DNA of 32,309 nt, from contig JACCXK010000079.1 of the NCBI GenBank assembly GCA_013697055.1, positions 1-32,309 on the forward strand, read 5' to 3'. The notes under the pieces are model-generated. The model searched no databases. It saw only the letters and a list, made by a program, of their open reading frames with translations, and was not told the DNA's origin. Below, in pieces: positions 23,027-31,984 of this stretch (positions within the stretch are counted from its first letter, which is position 1; each line of letters begins with the position of its first letter). This DNA comes from Alphaproteobacteria bacterium. Its GTDB lineage: Bacteria; Pseudomonadota; Alphaproteobacteria; Micropepsales; Micropepsaceae. The position numbers were made by a program, and so were the translations under genes.

Positions 23027-24333
23027 TTCTTGACCTCCCAGGTCGTGCCTTGCGGGCCGTCCTTGAAGACGATGCCCTTGGCCAGCAATTCGTCGCGGAT
23101 GCGGTCGCTTTCAGCAAAGTCCTTCGCCTTGCGCGCGGCGTTGCGGGCGGCGATGGCGTCCGCGATGGCCACCGTGTCCACTTTGGCTTTGCTTGCGATC
23201 TTGAGCTGCACATTGGAGAAGCCCAAGAAACCCAGCCCGCCGGCCAGCGCCATTTCGTCGGCCTGGTGCAGGCTGGCGATGGCAGCCGGGGTATTGAGAT
23301 CGTCCGACAAAGCTTCGAAGAAGTCAGCGTCCGGCGCAGGGTTGGCCAGCGGCTCGGTCACTTCGTACCACCGCTCCAGCGTCTTCCAGCTTTCCTTCAG
23401 GCCGGCGATGGTGAAATCGATCGGCTGGCGATAATGGGTGCGCAACATGTTGAAGCGCAGCACTTCGCCTGGCCAGTCGGCCAACAGATCGCGGATGGTG
23501 AAGAAATTGCCCAGGCTCTTGGACATCTTCTCGCCTTCCACCTGCAGGAAGCCGTTGTGCATCCACACTTTCGCCAGCGGGTGGCCGTGGTTGGCGCCTT
23601 CGCTTTGGGCGATCTCGTTCTCGTGATGGGGAAAAGCCAAGTCGATGCCGCCGCCATGGATATCGAAGGTTTCGCCCAGATACTGGCCCGCCATGGCACT
23701 GCATTCGATGTGCCAGCCCGGTCGCCCCCGGCCCCAGGGCGAATCCCAACCCGGCAGAATGGCCTCTGACGGCTTCCATAGGACAAAGTCCATGGCGTTC
23801 TTTTTATAAGGCGCTACCTCGACACGGGCACCGGCCAGCATCTCGTCCACGCTGCGGCGCGACAGCTTGCCGTAATCGGCCTTGGACGAGACGTTGAACA
23901 GCACGTGACATTCCGCGGCATAGGCATGGCCGGCCGTGATCAACTGTTCGATCATGGCGATCATCTGGGCGATATGCTCGGTGGCGCGCGGCGTCACCGT
24001 CGGCGGCAGGTTGCCCAGCGCCGCCACGTCTTCTTCATAGATGCGCGCGGTTTCCTCGGTCAGTTCGCGGATCGAGATGCCGCGCTGCGCCGCCCGTTCG
24101 TTGATCTTGTCATCCACGTCGGTGATGTTGCGGACGTAAGAGACATGGGCATCGCCATAGGTGTGGCGCAGCAGCCGGAACAGCACATCGAACACGATCA
24201 CCGGCCGCGCATTGCCGATATGGGCGAAGTCATAGACCGTGGGGCCGCAGACATACATGCGGACATTCTTCGCATCGATAGGTGCGAAATCGTCCTTGGT
24301 CTTGGTCAGGGTGTTGAAGAGGCGCAGGGACAT
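23023..24333 (-). CDS. cysS: Cysteinyl-tRNA synthetase
   Basis: A 436-residue class I aminoacyl-tRNA synthetase. Visible elements are the HIGH-type motif HIGN (38-41), the zinc-binding set Cys29, Cys211, His236 and Glu240 ([22 protein letters not shown]), and an intact KMSKS at 269-273. The protein is slightly shorter than the E. coli enzyme, mainly in the helical C-terminal part. It charges tRNA-Cys in the cytoplasm. It lies about 94 bp after gltX on the same strand and overlaps cimA by 4 bases. Confidence 0.95.
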   Translation of the reverse strand: MSLRLFNTLTKTKDDFAPIDAKNVRMYVCGPTVYDFAHIGNARPVIVFDVLFRLLRHTYGDAHVSYVRNITDVDDKINERAAQRGISIRELTEETARIYEEDVAALGNLPPTVTPRATEHIAQMIAMIEQLITAGHAYAAECHVLFNVSSKADYGKLSRRSVDEMLAGARVEVAPYKKNAMDFVLWKPSEAILPGWDSPWGRGRPGWHIECSAMAGQYLGETFDIHGGGIDLAFPHHENEIAQSEGANHGHPLAKVWMHNGFLQVEGEKMSKSLGNFFTIRDLLADWPGEVLRFNMLRTHYRQPIDFTIAGLKESWKTLERWYEVTEPLANPAPDADFFEALSDDLNTPAAIASLHQADEMALAGGLGFLGFSNVQLKIASKAKVDTVAIADAIAARNAARKAKDFAESDRIRDELLAKGIVFKDGPQGTTWEVKK

Positions 24334-24427
24334 CGACAGGGCTCGGAAAAAGGGATGGACAGGTCAGGCAAACGGAAACGGCGACGGATTTAGCCGCTAA
24401 TTCGAATTCCGGTCTGACACCAAACGA

Positions 24428-25759
24428 TCACGCCGTTTGCCCTTTGAGCCGCGCCACACACTTGTCGCGCCCGATCAGGGGTAACAGTTTTTTGAGTTCG
24501 GGTCCATGCTCGAGGCCGGTCAGCGCCAACCTTAACGGATGAAACAATCCCCTGCCCTTGGCCCCGGTTTGGGCCGAAACTGCCTTGGTCCAGGCGCCCC
24601 AGGTGGTTTCGTCCCAGGGTTCGGGCGGGAGCAGTGCGGCGGCTTTTTCGGCCAGGCCGGCGTCTTCGATCACCGGGGCGACGGGGCCGTTGATCAGCCG
24701 GGCCATCTCTTCGATATCGCCCAGCTTGGTGAGATTGGCTTTTACCGCATTCCAGAAAGCTTCGCCGGATTTTCCCTGAAGTTGGGGCACCCGTCCCGCC
24801 ACGGCGCTGTAAGGCAACAGATGCAGCAGCTTGGCGTTCAGCGCGTCCAGTTCCTCCGGGACAAAATGCGCCGGCGCCCGGCCGATCCTGGCGAAGTCGA
24901 ATTCCGCGGCCAGTTCGCCCAGCGACTGGCGTGGCTCGACCGGATCGGAGGTGCCGATCTTGGCCAGATACGACGCCACCGCCAGCGGTTCGGTGCCCTG
25001 TTCGCGCAACTGCTCCAGTGACAGCGAGCCCAGCCGCTTGCTCAGCGCTTCACCGCCGGCGCCCACCAGCAACGGGAAATGCGCGAACTTCGGAATCGCC
25101 GCGCCCAGCGCCTGGAAAATCTCGATCTGGGCCGCCGTGTTGGTGACATGGTCTTCGCCACGCACCACATGACTGATCGTCATGTCCACGTCATCGGCCA
25201 CCGAAGGCAGGGTATAAAGAAAGGCGCCGTCTTCGCGCACCAGCACCGGATCGGACATGGTGGCAGTGTCGATCTCCACCGGCCCGCGCACTAGGTCGGT
25301 CCAGCTCACTTTTCTGCGCGACAGCTTGAAGCGCCAATGCGGCTTCCTGCCTTCGGCTTCCCACTTGGCCTTGTTGGCCGGCTCCAGCGAGGCGCGGTTG
25401 TAGATGGGCGGCAGCTTGCGCGCTGCCAGAAGAGAACGCTGGCGCTCCAGTTCCCCTTCCGTCTCGAAGCAGGGATAGATGCGTCCCGCCGCCTGCAACT
25501 GGTAGAAGGCAGCGCTGTATTTCGTCAGCCGGTTGATCTGGCGGTCGGTGCCGTCATGGGTCAGGCCCAGCCAGCCCAGGTCGCGATAGATCGCCTCTTC
25601 AAACGCCTTGGTCGAACGCGCCGCATCGGTATCGTCGATGCGCAGCAGGAAACGCCCGCCCAGCTTTTTGGCGAACAGCCAGTTCAGCAGCGCGGTACGA
25701 GCATTGCCGACATGCAGCAGGCCCGTGGGCGACGGCGCGAAACGGACGGTAACAGTCAT
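24428..25759 (-). CDS. gltX: Glutamyl-tRNA synthetase
   Basis: A 443-residue class I synthetase charging tRNA-Glu (and, in the non-discriminating forms, tRNA-Gln). The HIGH-type motif is HVGN at 16-19; FAPSPTG, RIDDTD and VVRGEDHVTNTA follow. The KMSKS loop reads ALSKR at 238-242, with Ala where Lys is usual (KLSKR), a variant that may mark one of the two GltX types many alphaproteobacteria carry. The length is slightly below the usual 465-500. Its ATG shares one base with the nadE stop (TGATG), indicating translational coupling. Confidence 0.93.
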   Translation of the reverse strand: MTVTVRFAPSPTGLLHVGNARTALLNWLFAKKLGGRFLLRIDDTDAARSTKAFEEAIYRDLGWLGLTHDGTDRQINRLTKYSAAFYQLQAAGRIYPCFETEGELERQRSLLAARKLPPIYNRASLEPANKAKWEAEGRKPHWRFKLSRRKVSWTDLVRGPVEIDTATMSDPVLVREDGAFLYTLPSVADDVDMTISHVVRGEDHVTNTAAQIEIFQALGAAIPKFAHFPLLVGAGGEALSKRLGSLSLEQLREQGTEPLAVASYLAKIGTSDPVEPRQSLGELAAEFDFARIGRAPAHFVPEELDALNAKLLHLLPYSAVAGRVPQLQGKSGEAFWNAVKANLTKLGDIEEMARLINGPVAPVIEDAGLAEKAAALLPPEPWDETTWGAWTKAVSAQTGAKGRGLFHPLRLALTGLEHGPELKKLLPLIGRDKCVARLKGQTA

Positions 25760-27417
25760 CAGCGCGCGTCCCGGAAGGCATTGGTGATGGGATAGCGCCT
25801 ATCGCGGCCGAAATTGCGGCTGCTGATCTTCACTCCCGGCGGCGCCTGGCGGCGCTTGTATTCGGAGATATACAGCAGGTGCTCGATCCGCTTCACCGTG
25901 GCGGCATCAAAACCCTTGGCCACCGTCTCTTCGAAACTGCATTCATGCTCCACCAGGCATTCTAGGATGCCGTCCAGAATATCGTAGGGCGGCAAGGAAT
26001 CCTGGTCAGTCTGGTCCGGCTTCAGTTCGGCGCTGGGCGGCTTTTCGATGATGCGCTCCGGGATCACGCGCCCCTGCGGTCCCAGCGCGCCGGCGGGGGA
26101 ATTCTGGTTGCGCCAGCGGGACAGCCGGAACACCTCAGTTTTATAAATGTCCTTCAGCACATTGTAGCCGCCGCACATGTCGCCATAAAGCGTGGCATAG
26201 CCCACGCTCATCTCGCTCTTGTTACCGGTGGTCAGCACCATGGGCCCGAACTTGTTGGACAGCGCCATCAGGATCACGCCGCGCAGGCGCGATTGCAGGT
26301 TTTCTTCAGTGGTGTCGGCCTTGGTGCCGGCGAAGGGCGCGGCCAATGTCTCGCCCATCGCGGCGACGGCGCGCTCGATCTCGATGGTCTCATAGGTCAC
26401 GCCCAGCATCCGGGCGCAGGCATCGGCATCTTCCAGGCTGTCGCGGGAGGTATAGCGCGAGGGCAGCATCACGCAGCGCACGCGCTCCGCGCCAAGCGCA
26501 TCCACCGCCACGGCCGCCGACAGCGCGGAATCGATGCCGCCCGACAGGCCCAGCACCACGCCGGGGAAGCGATTCTTGTTCACATAGTCGCGCAGCGCCA
26601 GCATCATGGCGTGATAAACTTGGCTGGAACGGTCTTCCGCCACGAATTTGTCGCCCGGGGCGCAAACCCACTTGCCGTCGCCATCGCGACGCCATTCGGT
26701 GAGGGTGACGCATTCCTCCCAGCTGCGCAGCGCCGCTGCGATGGTCCCATCGGCGTTCATCACAAAGGACGCGCCGTCATAGACCACCTCGTCCTGGCCG
26801 CCCAGCTGGTTGAGATAGATCAGCGGCACACCCGTCTCATGGATGCGCGCCGCCGCCAGCTTCAGCCGCACATCCTCCTTGCCGGCCTCGAAGGGCGAGC
26901 CGTTGGGCACGCAGAAAATCTCCGCCCCCGCATCCGCCAGCCAGATGGTGACATCCTGTTTCCAGATATCCTCGCAGATCGGAACGCCCAGCTTCACGCC
27001 CCGCACCGTCATCGGCTCGGGTGTCATGCTCTGGGTGAAGACGCGCTTCTCGTCGAACACGCCATAGTTGGGCAGCTCATATTTGTAGGTGAGGCGCTGG
27101 ACCTTGCCGCCGTCCAGCAGCGCCACGGCGTTGTAGATCTCGGTATGTTCCACCCAGGGCGTACCGATCAGGATGGCCGGCCCGCCATCGGCGGTATCGC
27201 GGGCCAGTTCTTCCACCGCGGCGCGGGCATCGGCCTGCAGCGCCGGCTTCAGCACCAGGTCTTCGGGCGAATAGCCCACGATGAACAATTCCGAGAACAG
27301 GATGACGTCGGCATTGCCCGCCTTCGCCCGCGCCCCGCGGGCACGCGCCAGGTTGCCCGCGATGTCGCCCATCACGGGATTGAGCTGGGCCAGGGCTATG
27401 CGAAAGACGTCCGGCAT
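25759..27417 (-). CDS. nadE: Glutamine-dependent NAD+ synthetase
   Basis: A 552-residue two-domain enzyme making NAD from nicotinic acid adenine dinucleotide, ATP and glutamine. The N-terminal nitrilase-type glutaminase domain (about 1-260) holds the triad Glu43, Lys112 and Cys148 (PICEDIW). The C-terminal synthetase domain (about 270-545) has the PP-loop LGLSGGIDSAL, LTTGNKSE and YGDMCGGYNVLKDIYK. It is complete, with no missing motif. It sits upstream of gltX, cysS and cimA on the same strand, 32 bp after a Gfo/Idh/MocA gene, so it may share its transcript. Confidence 0.95.
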   Translation of the reverse strand: MPDVFRIALAQLNPVMGDIAGNLARARGARAKAGNADVILFSELFIVGYSPEDLVLKPALQADARAAVEELARDTADGGPAILIGTPWVEHTEIYNAVALLDGGKVQRLTYKYELPNYGVFDEKRVFTQSMTPEPMTVRGVKLGVPICEDIWKQDVTIWLADAGAEIFCVPNGSPFEAGKEDVRLKLAAARIHETGVPLIYLNQLGGQDEVVYDGASFVMNADGTIAAALRSWEECVTLTEWRRDGDGKWVCAPGDKFVAEDRSSQVYHAMMLALRDYVNKNRFPGVVLGLSGGIDSALSAAVAVDALGAERVRCVMLPSRYTSRDSLEDADACARMLGVTYETIEIERAVAAMGETLAAPFAGTKADTTEENLQSRLRGVILMALSNKFGPMVLTTGNKSEMSVGYATLYGDMCGGYNVLKDIYKTEVFRLSRWRNQNSPAGALGPQGRVIPERIIEKPPSAELKPDQTDQDSLPPYDILDGILECLVEHECSFEETVAKGFDAATVKRIEHLLYISEYKRRQAPPGVKISSRNFGRDRRYPITNAFRDAR

Positions 27418-27449
27418 AGCCCGGTTCTAACAGGAGGCGGGGAAAAGGT

Positions 27450-28442
27450 TTAGCGGCCGCCGGCGGCGCGGGCGGGCTGCGGCAGCGCCACGCCGGAAGC
27501 CCGTTCCACCCACAGCGCCGTTTGCAGCGCCTGGGCCGCCTGTTCCGGGGTCACCAGCGCATCGGTGCCCGCCTGGGCGGCAGTGACAAAGCCGGCCACG
27601 GATTCACCCAGTGGATCGCCCAGTTCCAGCGCCCCCAACAGATGGGGCGTGGTGTTCTTGACGGTGCGGGACAGGAAATCGATCTCCACCACGCCATCGG
27701 CATACACGGCGCGCAGGCCGCGCTTGCGTTCGTTGGCGACGCGGCTGGTTTCCAGCTTGGCGATGGCGCCGCCGGCAAAGCGCAGCAGGGCGAAGACTTC
27801 GTCGGCATGGGGACCATATTCGATCAGGCCTTCGGCGCGCACTTCGGTCACCGCGCCGGGCACCAGGGCATGCACCAGGTCCAGGTCATGGATCATCAGG
27901 TCCAGAACCACCGAGACATCGTCGCCGCGGCCGGTCCACGGACCCTGGCGCCAGCAACTGATCTCGATGGGCGCCTGGGGCAGATCCAGAAGGCCGGTGC
28001 GGGCGAAAACAAAACGCTCCTGATGGCCGACCGACAGGACCCGGTCCACCTGGCGTGACAAGGCCACCAGTTCGGACGCTTCTTCCAGGGTGGTGGCAAT
28101 GGGCTTTTCCACCAGCACATGGGTGCCGGCCTTGAGGAAATCGCGCACAATCTCGGCATGGGTGACAGCGGGGGAGCAGATGCTCACCAGATCCACCTTG
28201 CCCAGAAGCTCGCGCCAGTCGGCCACAACCTTGCAGCCATGATGGGCGCGGGCCTTGACCAGCATTTCGGCATTGGGATCGGCGATGGCGAAAAGTTCGA
28301 CATGCTGCCCGGCCTGGGCCAGGCTTTTGTACTTGGTGGCGTGATGATGCCCAAAGACGCCGGCGCCGATCACGGCAGCTTTCAGCGGTCCACTCTCCGG
28401 CACGCGGCGGCGCAGAAACAAGGCTTTGATTTCCCCGGGCAA
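27450..28442 (-). CDS. Gfo/Idh/MocA family NAD(P)-dependent oxidoreductase
   Basis: A protein of up to 330 residues with an N-terminal Rossmann fold (VIGAGVFGHHHATKY, about 24-38) and the family's EKP motif (VLVEKPIATT, Lys113), then DLMIHDLDLV with His185 in the usual catalytic position. Members oxidise or reduce sugars, inositols or UDP-sugar acids; ones with GAGVFGxxHxxKY often work on nucleotide sugars, but this is not decisive. There is no ATG near the expected N-terminus. Candidates are TTG 28442, TTG 28421 (behind GGGGAA) and GTG 28403. The end of the coding region and its family are sure; the start is not. Confidence 0.85.
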   Translation of the reverse strand: MPGEIKALFLRRRVPESGPLKAAVIGAGVFGHHHATKYKSLAQAGQHVELFAIADPNAEMLVKARAHHGCKVVADWRELLGKVDLVSICSPAVTHAEIVRDFLKAGTHVLVEKPIATTLEEASELVALSRQVDRVLSVGHQERFVFARTGLLDLPQAPIEISCWRQGPWTGRGDDVSVVLDLMIHDLDLVHALVPGAVTEVRAEGLIEYGPHADEVFALLRFAGGAIAKLETSRVANERKRGLRAVYADGVVEIDFLSRTVKNTTPHLLGALELGDPLGESVAGFVTAAQAGTDALVTPEQAAQALQTALWVERASGVALPQPARAAGGR

Positions 28443-28533
28443 AGTCTGAAGGCGGATTAGGGACTGCGCCCCATTGAGTCGCCAGCAAACAAATGTTTCG
28501 GCTTGTTACCATATAAGTCGTTGCAAAGCCTAG

Positions 28534-29283
28534 CTATTTTTCGGGCGCGGAGGCCATCAGGGACGCCAGCGCGGCGACGATCAGATAGGCCAGCATAAGG
28601 GGGGCCAGCCCGATCAAAAGGGCCCCGGTGACATCGGCAAAGGCGCTGCAGTTCAGCCAGGGATAGGCCGAGCCCACGAACAGGAACTGGATGCCCACCA
28701 CCGCCACGATCCCGAACAGGAAAGCGCGCAAGGTCGGCCCCAGGGCTTGCGGCCGGTCGCTTGCTTCCAGCCGGATCAGCCCGGCCTGCAGCTTCAGCCG
28801 CGAGGCGGCGCTGGCCAGGTAAATGATGGCCAAAAGCCAGGCGAAAGACGCGGCGAATATCCGTCCGCCATCCATGGTGCAGGCGTCCAGCGAAGAGAAC
28901 AGCGCTCGCTGGCCGGGCACCACAAAATAGATGGCATCCTCCAGGGCGCTGGCCCCGCGGCCGATAGTGGCGGGCGCGACAAAGGCCTGGTTGAGGAAGC
29001 TCAAAGCCACGAACAGCAGGAACACCGCTTCATTGAAGCCGGGGATCAGGTGATGCGGCTTGAAGCGCGACACAAAGGACGCGCCGCTGACATGCGCCGC
29101 CGAAACCCCGAAACCGCCCACGAACAACAGCCCCATGGCGGTGAACAGCAGGGCGCAGATGCCGATGGCGGGCAGCGACATGTCCAGCGGCACGCCCTGC
29201 AGCACCGCGAAACGCAGGGCATGGGCGCCGGCGAACAGGCAGAAAATGATCCAGCCTTTGGCCAGGAGACGAGCAATACCCAT
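28534..29283 (-). CDS. Polytopic membrane protein, unknown
   Basis: A 249-residue protein I do not recognise. It has six or seven hydrophobic helices: about 7-25, 38-60, 85-105, 140-160, 185-205 and 218-243. A cytoplasmic-looking basic loop (SRFKPHHLIPG) follows helix 2, and extra-membrane segments contain lone cysteines (DACTMDGG, WLNCSAF). There is no signal peptide cleavage site. It stands between the Gfo/Idh gene and the DAHP synthase gene on the same strand, separated from both by 90-130 bp with a structured repeat upstream, so it is probably its own transcription unit. No function is suggested by context. Confidence 0.7.
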   Translation of the reverse strand: MGIARLLAKGWIIFCLFAGAHALRFAVLQGVPLDMSLPAIGICALLFTAMGLLFVGGFGVSAAHVSGASFVSRFKPHHLIPGFNEAVFLLFVALSFLNQAFVAPATIGRGASALEDAIYFVVPGQRALFSSLDACTMDGGRIFAASFAWLLAIIYLASAASRLKLQAGLIRLEASDRPQALGPTLRAFLFGIVAVVGIQFLFVGSAYPWLNCSAFADVTGALLIGLAPLMLAYLIVAALASLMASAPEK

Positions 29284-29351
29284 TAAACCCGACTCAAATC
29301 CCCTGCCGCTCGCCCAAGCTCGCGGCGTTCATCGCTTTCGCAGGTCCTTGA

Positions 29352-29402
29352 GGTAGGTTGGCCGAAGGCCACGAAATCGTCCAGTGGACGATTTCGACTA
29401 CC
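29352..29402. repeat. Three-way-junction-like palindromic repeat
   Basis: A perfect 11-bp hairpin with a 3-base loop occupies 29372-29396 (CGAAATCGTCC arm). Just before it is a smaller hairpin, GGCC-GAA-GGCC (29360-29370). Both are enclosed by the outer pairing GGTAG (29352-29356) with CTACC (29398-29402). No T-tract follows on either strand, so it is not a classic terminator. It lies between the DAHP synthase stop and the start of the membrane-protein gene and looks like a REP/MITE-type dispersed element. Confidence 0.65.
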
Positions 29403-29411
29403 GAAACCTGC

Positions 29412-30809
29412 TCACGCGCTACGCGCGCCGCTCTTCACTTGCTTCATCCGTTCGTCGCGGATGCCTTCGGCGATCAGGAAGGCCAGTTCCAGCGCCTGGC
29501 TGGCATTGAGGCGCGGATCGCAGGCTGTCTGGTAACGATCGGCAAGATCGATTTCCTTGAGGCCCTGGGCGCCGCCCAGGCACTCGGTGACGTCCTGGCC
29601 GGTCATCTCGAAATGCACGCCGCCGGCATGGGTGCCTTCGGCGCGGTGGATGGCAAAGAAGCTGCGCACTTCTTCCAGCACCCGCTCCACGGGCCGCGTC
29701 TTGTAGCCGGATTGCAGCTTGATGGTGTTGCCGTGCATGGGATCGGACGACCACACCACGCTCGCGCCTTCGCGCTTCACCGCCCGCACCAGGGTGGGCA
29801 GCTTGTCGGCGATCTTGTCGGCGCCGAAGCGCGCGATCAGCGTCAAACGGCCGGGAATATTCTGCGGATTGAGCGCTGCGATCAGGCGCAAGAGGTCATC
29901 CGGCTCCAGCGACGGACCGCATTTGAGACCGATCGGGTTCTTGATGCCGCGCATGAATTCTACATGGGCGCCGTCGAGCTGGCGGGTGCGGTCGCCGATC
30001 CACAGCATGTGGGCGGATGTGTCGTACCAGTCGCCGCTGGTGGAATCCACGCGGGTCATCGCCTGCTCGTAGGGCAGCAGCAGCGCTTCGTGGCTGGTGT
30101 AGAAATCCGTGCCGCGCAGCTGCGGCACCGACGTGGAGGTAATTCCGATCGCGTCCATGAATTCGAGCGTTTCGGAAATACGCTGTGCGAGACCTTTATA
30201 TTGTTCGCCGGCCGGCGAGTCCGCTATGAAGCCCAACATCCAACGATGGACATTGTGCAGGTCGGCATAACCGCCCTGGGCGAAGGCGCGCAAAAGATTC
30301 AGCGTCGCCGCCGACTGGGCATTGGCCTGCAGCAGGCGCTGCGGATCGGGAATGCGCGATGCGTGCGTGAACTCGCTGCCATTGATGTTGTCGCCGCGAT
30401 AGGAGGGCAGCTTGACGCCACTTTGCGTTTCGAAATCGTCGGAACGCGGCTTGGCGAACTGGCCGGCGATGCGGCCCACTTTCACCACCGGCACGCCGGC
30501 GGCAAAGGTCAGCACCACCGCCATCTGCAAGAGCACGCGGAAGGTGTCGCGGATATTGTCGGGATGGAATTCGGCGAAGCTTTCGGCGCAGTCCCCGCCC
30601 TGCAGCAGGAAGGCCTTGCCTTCGGCCACCTGGCCCAGGCCCGCCAACAGGTTGCGCGCCTCGCCGGCGAACACCAGCGGCGGATGGGTCTTGAGCTGGC
30701 CCAACACGCGGTCCAGCGCCGCCTTGTCCGGGTAATCCGGCATCTGACGGGCGGGCTTTTCCTGCCAACTTTGCGGGGTCCAGCTCTGGGCCACGGTCAC
30801 ACACTCCAT
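29412..30809 (-). CDS. aroG: Class II 3-deoxy-7-phosphoheptulonate (DAHP) synthase
   Basis: A 465-residue plant/Mycobacterium-type enzyme, the first step of the shikimate pathway: phosphoenolpyruvate plus erythrose 4-phosphate gives DAHP. Motifs include WTPQSW near the N-terminus, [11 protein letters not shown] (metal-binding Cys), [59 protein letters not shown] (His and Glu metal ligands) and [22 protein letters not shown] 30809 is chosen; GTG codons at 30800 and 30794 are alternatives, the last best spaced from a GGAG. A frame open to 30890 gives an unlikely leader. The C-terminal GARSA lies in a CGCG-rich palindrome next to the repeat downstream. Confidence 0.93.
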   Translation of the reverse strand: MECVTVAQSWTPQSWQEKPARQMPDYPDKAALDRVLGQLKTHPPLVFAGEARNLLAGLGQVAEGKAFLLQGGDCAESFAEFHPDNIRDTFRVLLQMAVVLTFAAGVPVVKVGRIAGQFAKPRSDDFETQSGVKLPSYRGDNINGSEFTHASRIPDPQRLLQANAQSAATLNLLRAFAQGGYADLHNVHRWMLGFIADSPAGEQYKGLAQRISETLEFMDAIGITSTSVPQLRGTDFYTSHEALLLPYEQAMTRVDSTSGDWYDTSAHMLWIGDRTRQLDGAHVEFMRGIKNPIGLKCGPSLEPDDLLRLIAALNPQNIPGRLTLIARFGADKIADKLPTLVRAVKREGASVVWSSDPMHGNTIKLQSGYKTRPVERVLEEVRSFFAIHRAEGTHAGGVHFEMTGQDVTECLGGAQGLKEIDLADRYQTACDPRLNASQALELAFLIAEGIRDERMKQVKSGARSA

Positions 30810-30983
30810 AACGGGCGGTGGATATAGGAGATTGGGGGCGACTTTACCAGACACGCAAGGCGCATGGGTGAACGGCGCATGCCCAGTCAAAGCCCAATAA
30901 GATTAAAGGCTTACGTCCGGCGCCGGCGCGCGCGCATCCTCGGAGGATCGGCTATAGTGCCCTTGGGCGGCAAGACGGGGGTC

Positions 30984-31957
30984 TTGGTGCGTACAATTGC
31001 AGCGTTTGTGTTTTTGCTGGCGACCGCCGGCGGTGCCCGGGCGGCCGACTGCCCGCTGACCATCCTGGGATCGATGGACCTGCAAGTCTCGCCGGACAAT
31101 CTGCAGGTCCCGCTGACCTTCGGGACAGTCGAAAAAAGCTTCTACCTGGAAATCGGCTCCGGGTTGAACATGATCACCCAGGAAGCGGCGGATCAGGCCG
31201 GCTTTCACTTCCATTCGCTCGACCCGAACATCAGGCTCGGCGGCTATGGCCAGAATATCACGCGCCTGGGCAATTCACCCAAATTCCGCATGGGCACCTT
31301 GCCGGGTGACGATGTCGAGTTCGGTATTCTGCCCCGGCATTGGAGGACGCCGCCGTCGCCGGCCATCTGGGCAATCGCATGTTCGAGCAGCTGGACTTCG
31401 AACTCGACATCGCCCAGCACAAGCTGAACGTGTTTTCCACCGATCATTGCCCGGAAAAAGTCGTCTACTGGACAAAGACGGGTTTTGCGGAACTGCCGCT
31501 CCGGCGGGAAGGCACGTCCCTCATGACCAGTATGTCGCTGGATGACAAGCCGCTGCGTGTCACGCTCCACACCCATGCCGGCTCGGTGATCGGCATGAAT
31601 ACGGTTCGGGAATTGTTCAAGCTGGATGAAAATTCACCGGGCATGACACTGGCCAAGACGTCACCCGACGGGCAGAAATACTATCACTATCCCTTCAAAA
31701 CCCTCACCGTGGATGCGCTCACCATCGGCAATCCCAATATCCTGATACGGGACGAAGCGCCCACGCAGACCTGCAACAACAGGCCGCAAATCCGCGAGAT
31801 GAACGCGCCGATGGGACATGCGAGCGAGAAGCCGATGGTCTACGTGACCTGCTTCAAGCCGGACCTGCTGATCGGGCTGTCGGTTCTCAGCAAGCTGCAC
31901 ATTTATTTTTCGTCCAAGGAAAAGATGATCTACGCCACGGGCGCGGGCGCGCGCTGA
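30984..31957 (+). pseudogene. Retropepsin-like periplasmic protein, frameshifted and lacking the expected catalytic Asp residues
   Basis: Two overlapping frames together encode one secreted protein. Frame one (start TTG 30984 or GTG 30987) gives a signal peptide (TIAAFVFLLATAGGARAA) and the first lobe up to VEFGILP near 31334. The rest (ALEDAAVAGHLGNRMFEQLDF through DHCPEKVVYW to the stop at 31957) lies one base back. Restoring one C in the CCCC run at 31332-31335 would join them. The layout matches bacterial aspartyl-protease-like proteins with two retropepsin lobes. Where the first lobe should read L-D-T-G it has LEIGSGLNMIT, and the second has LHTHAGSVIGM, so both catalytic Asp positions are replaced. 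It is either a decaying gene or a sequencing error in a non-catalytic protein. Confidence 0.7.
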
Positions 31958-31984
31958 AGCGGCCGGGCAGATCACCACGGCAAC

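Noticed and set aside
24399-24408. 10-bp palindrome AATTCGAATT between gltX and cysS
   Set aside because: Short, single, and not placed relative to a recognisable promoter; could occur by chance.
30953-30958. TATAGT as a -10 box for the protease-like gene
   Set aside because: The expected -35 position is pure GC with no resemblance to TTGACA; too weak to call.
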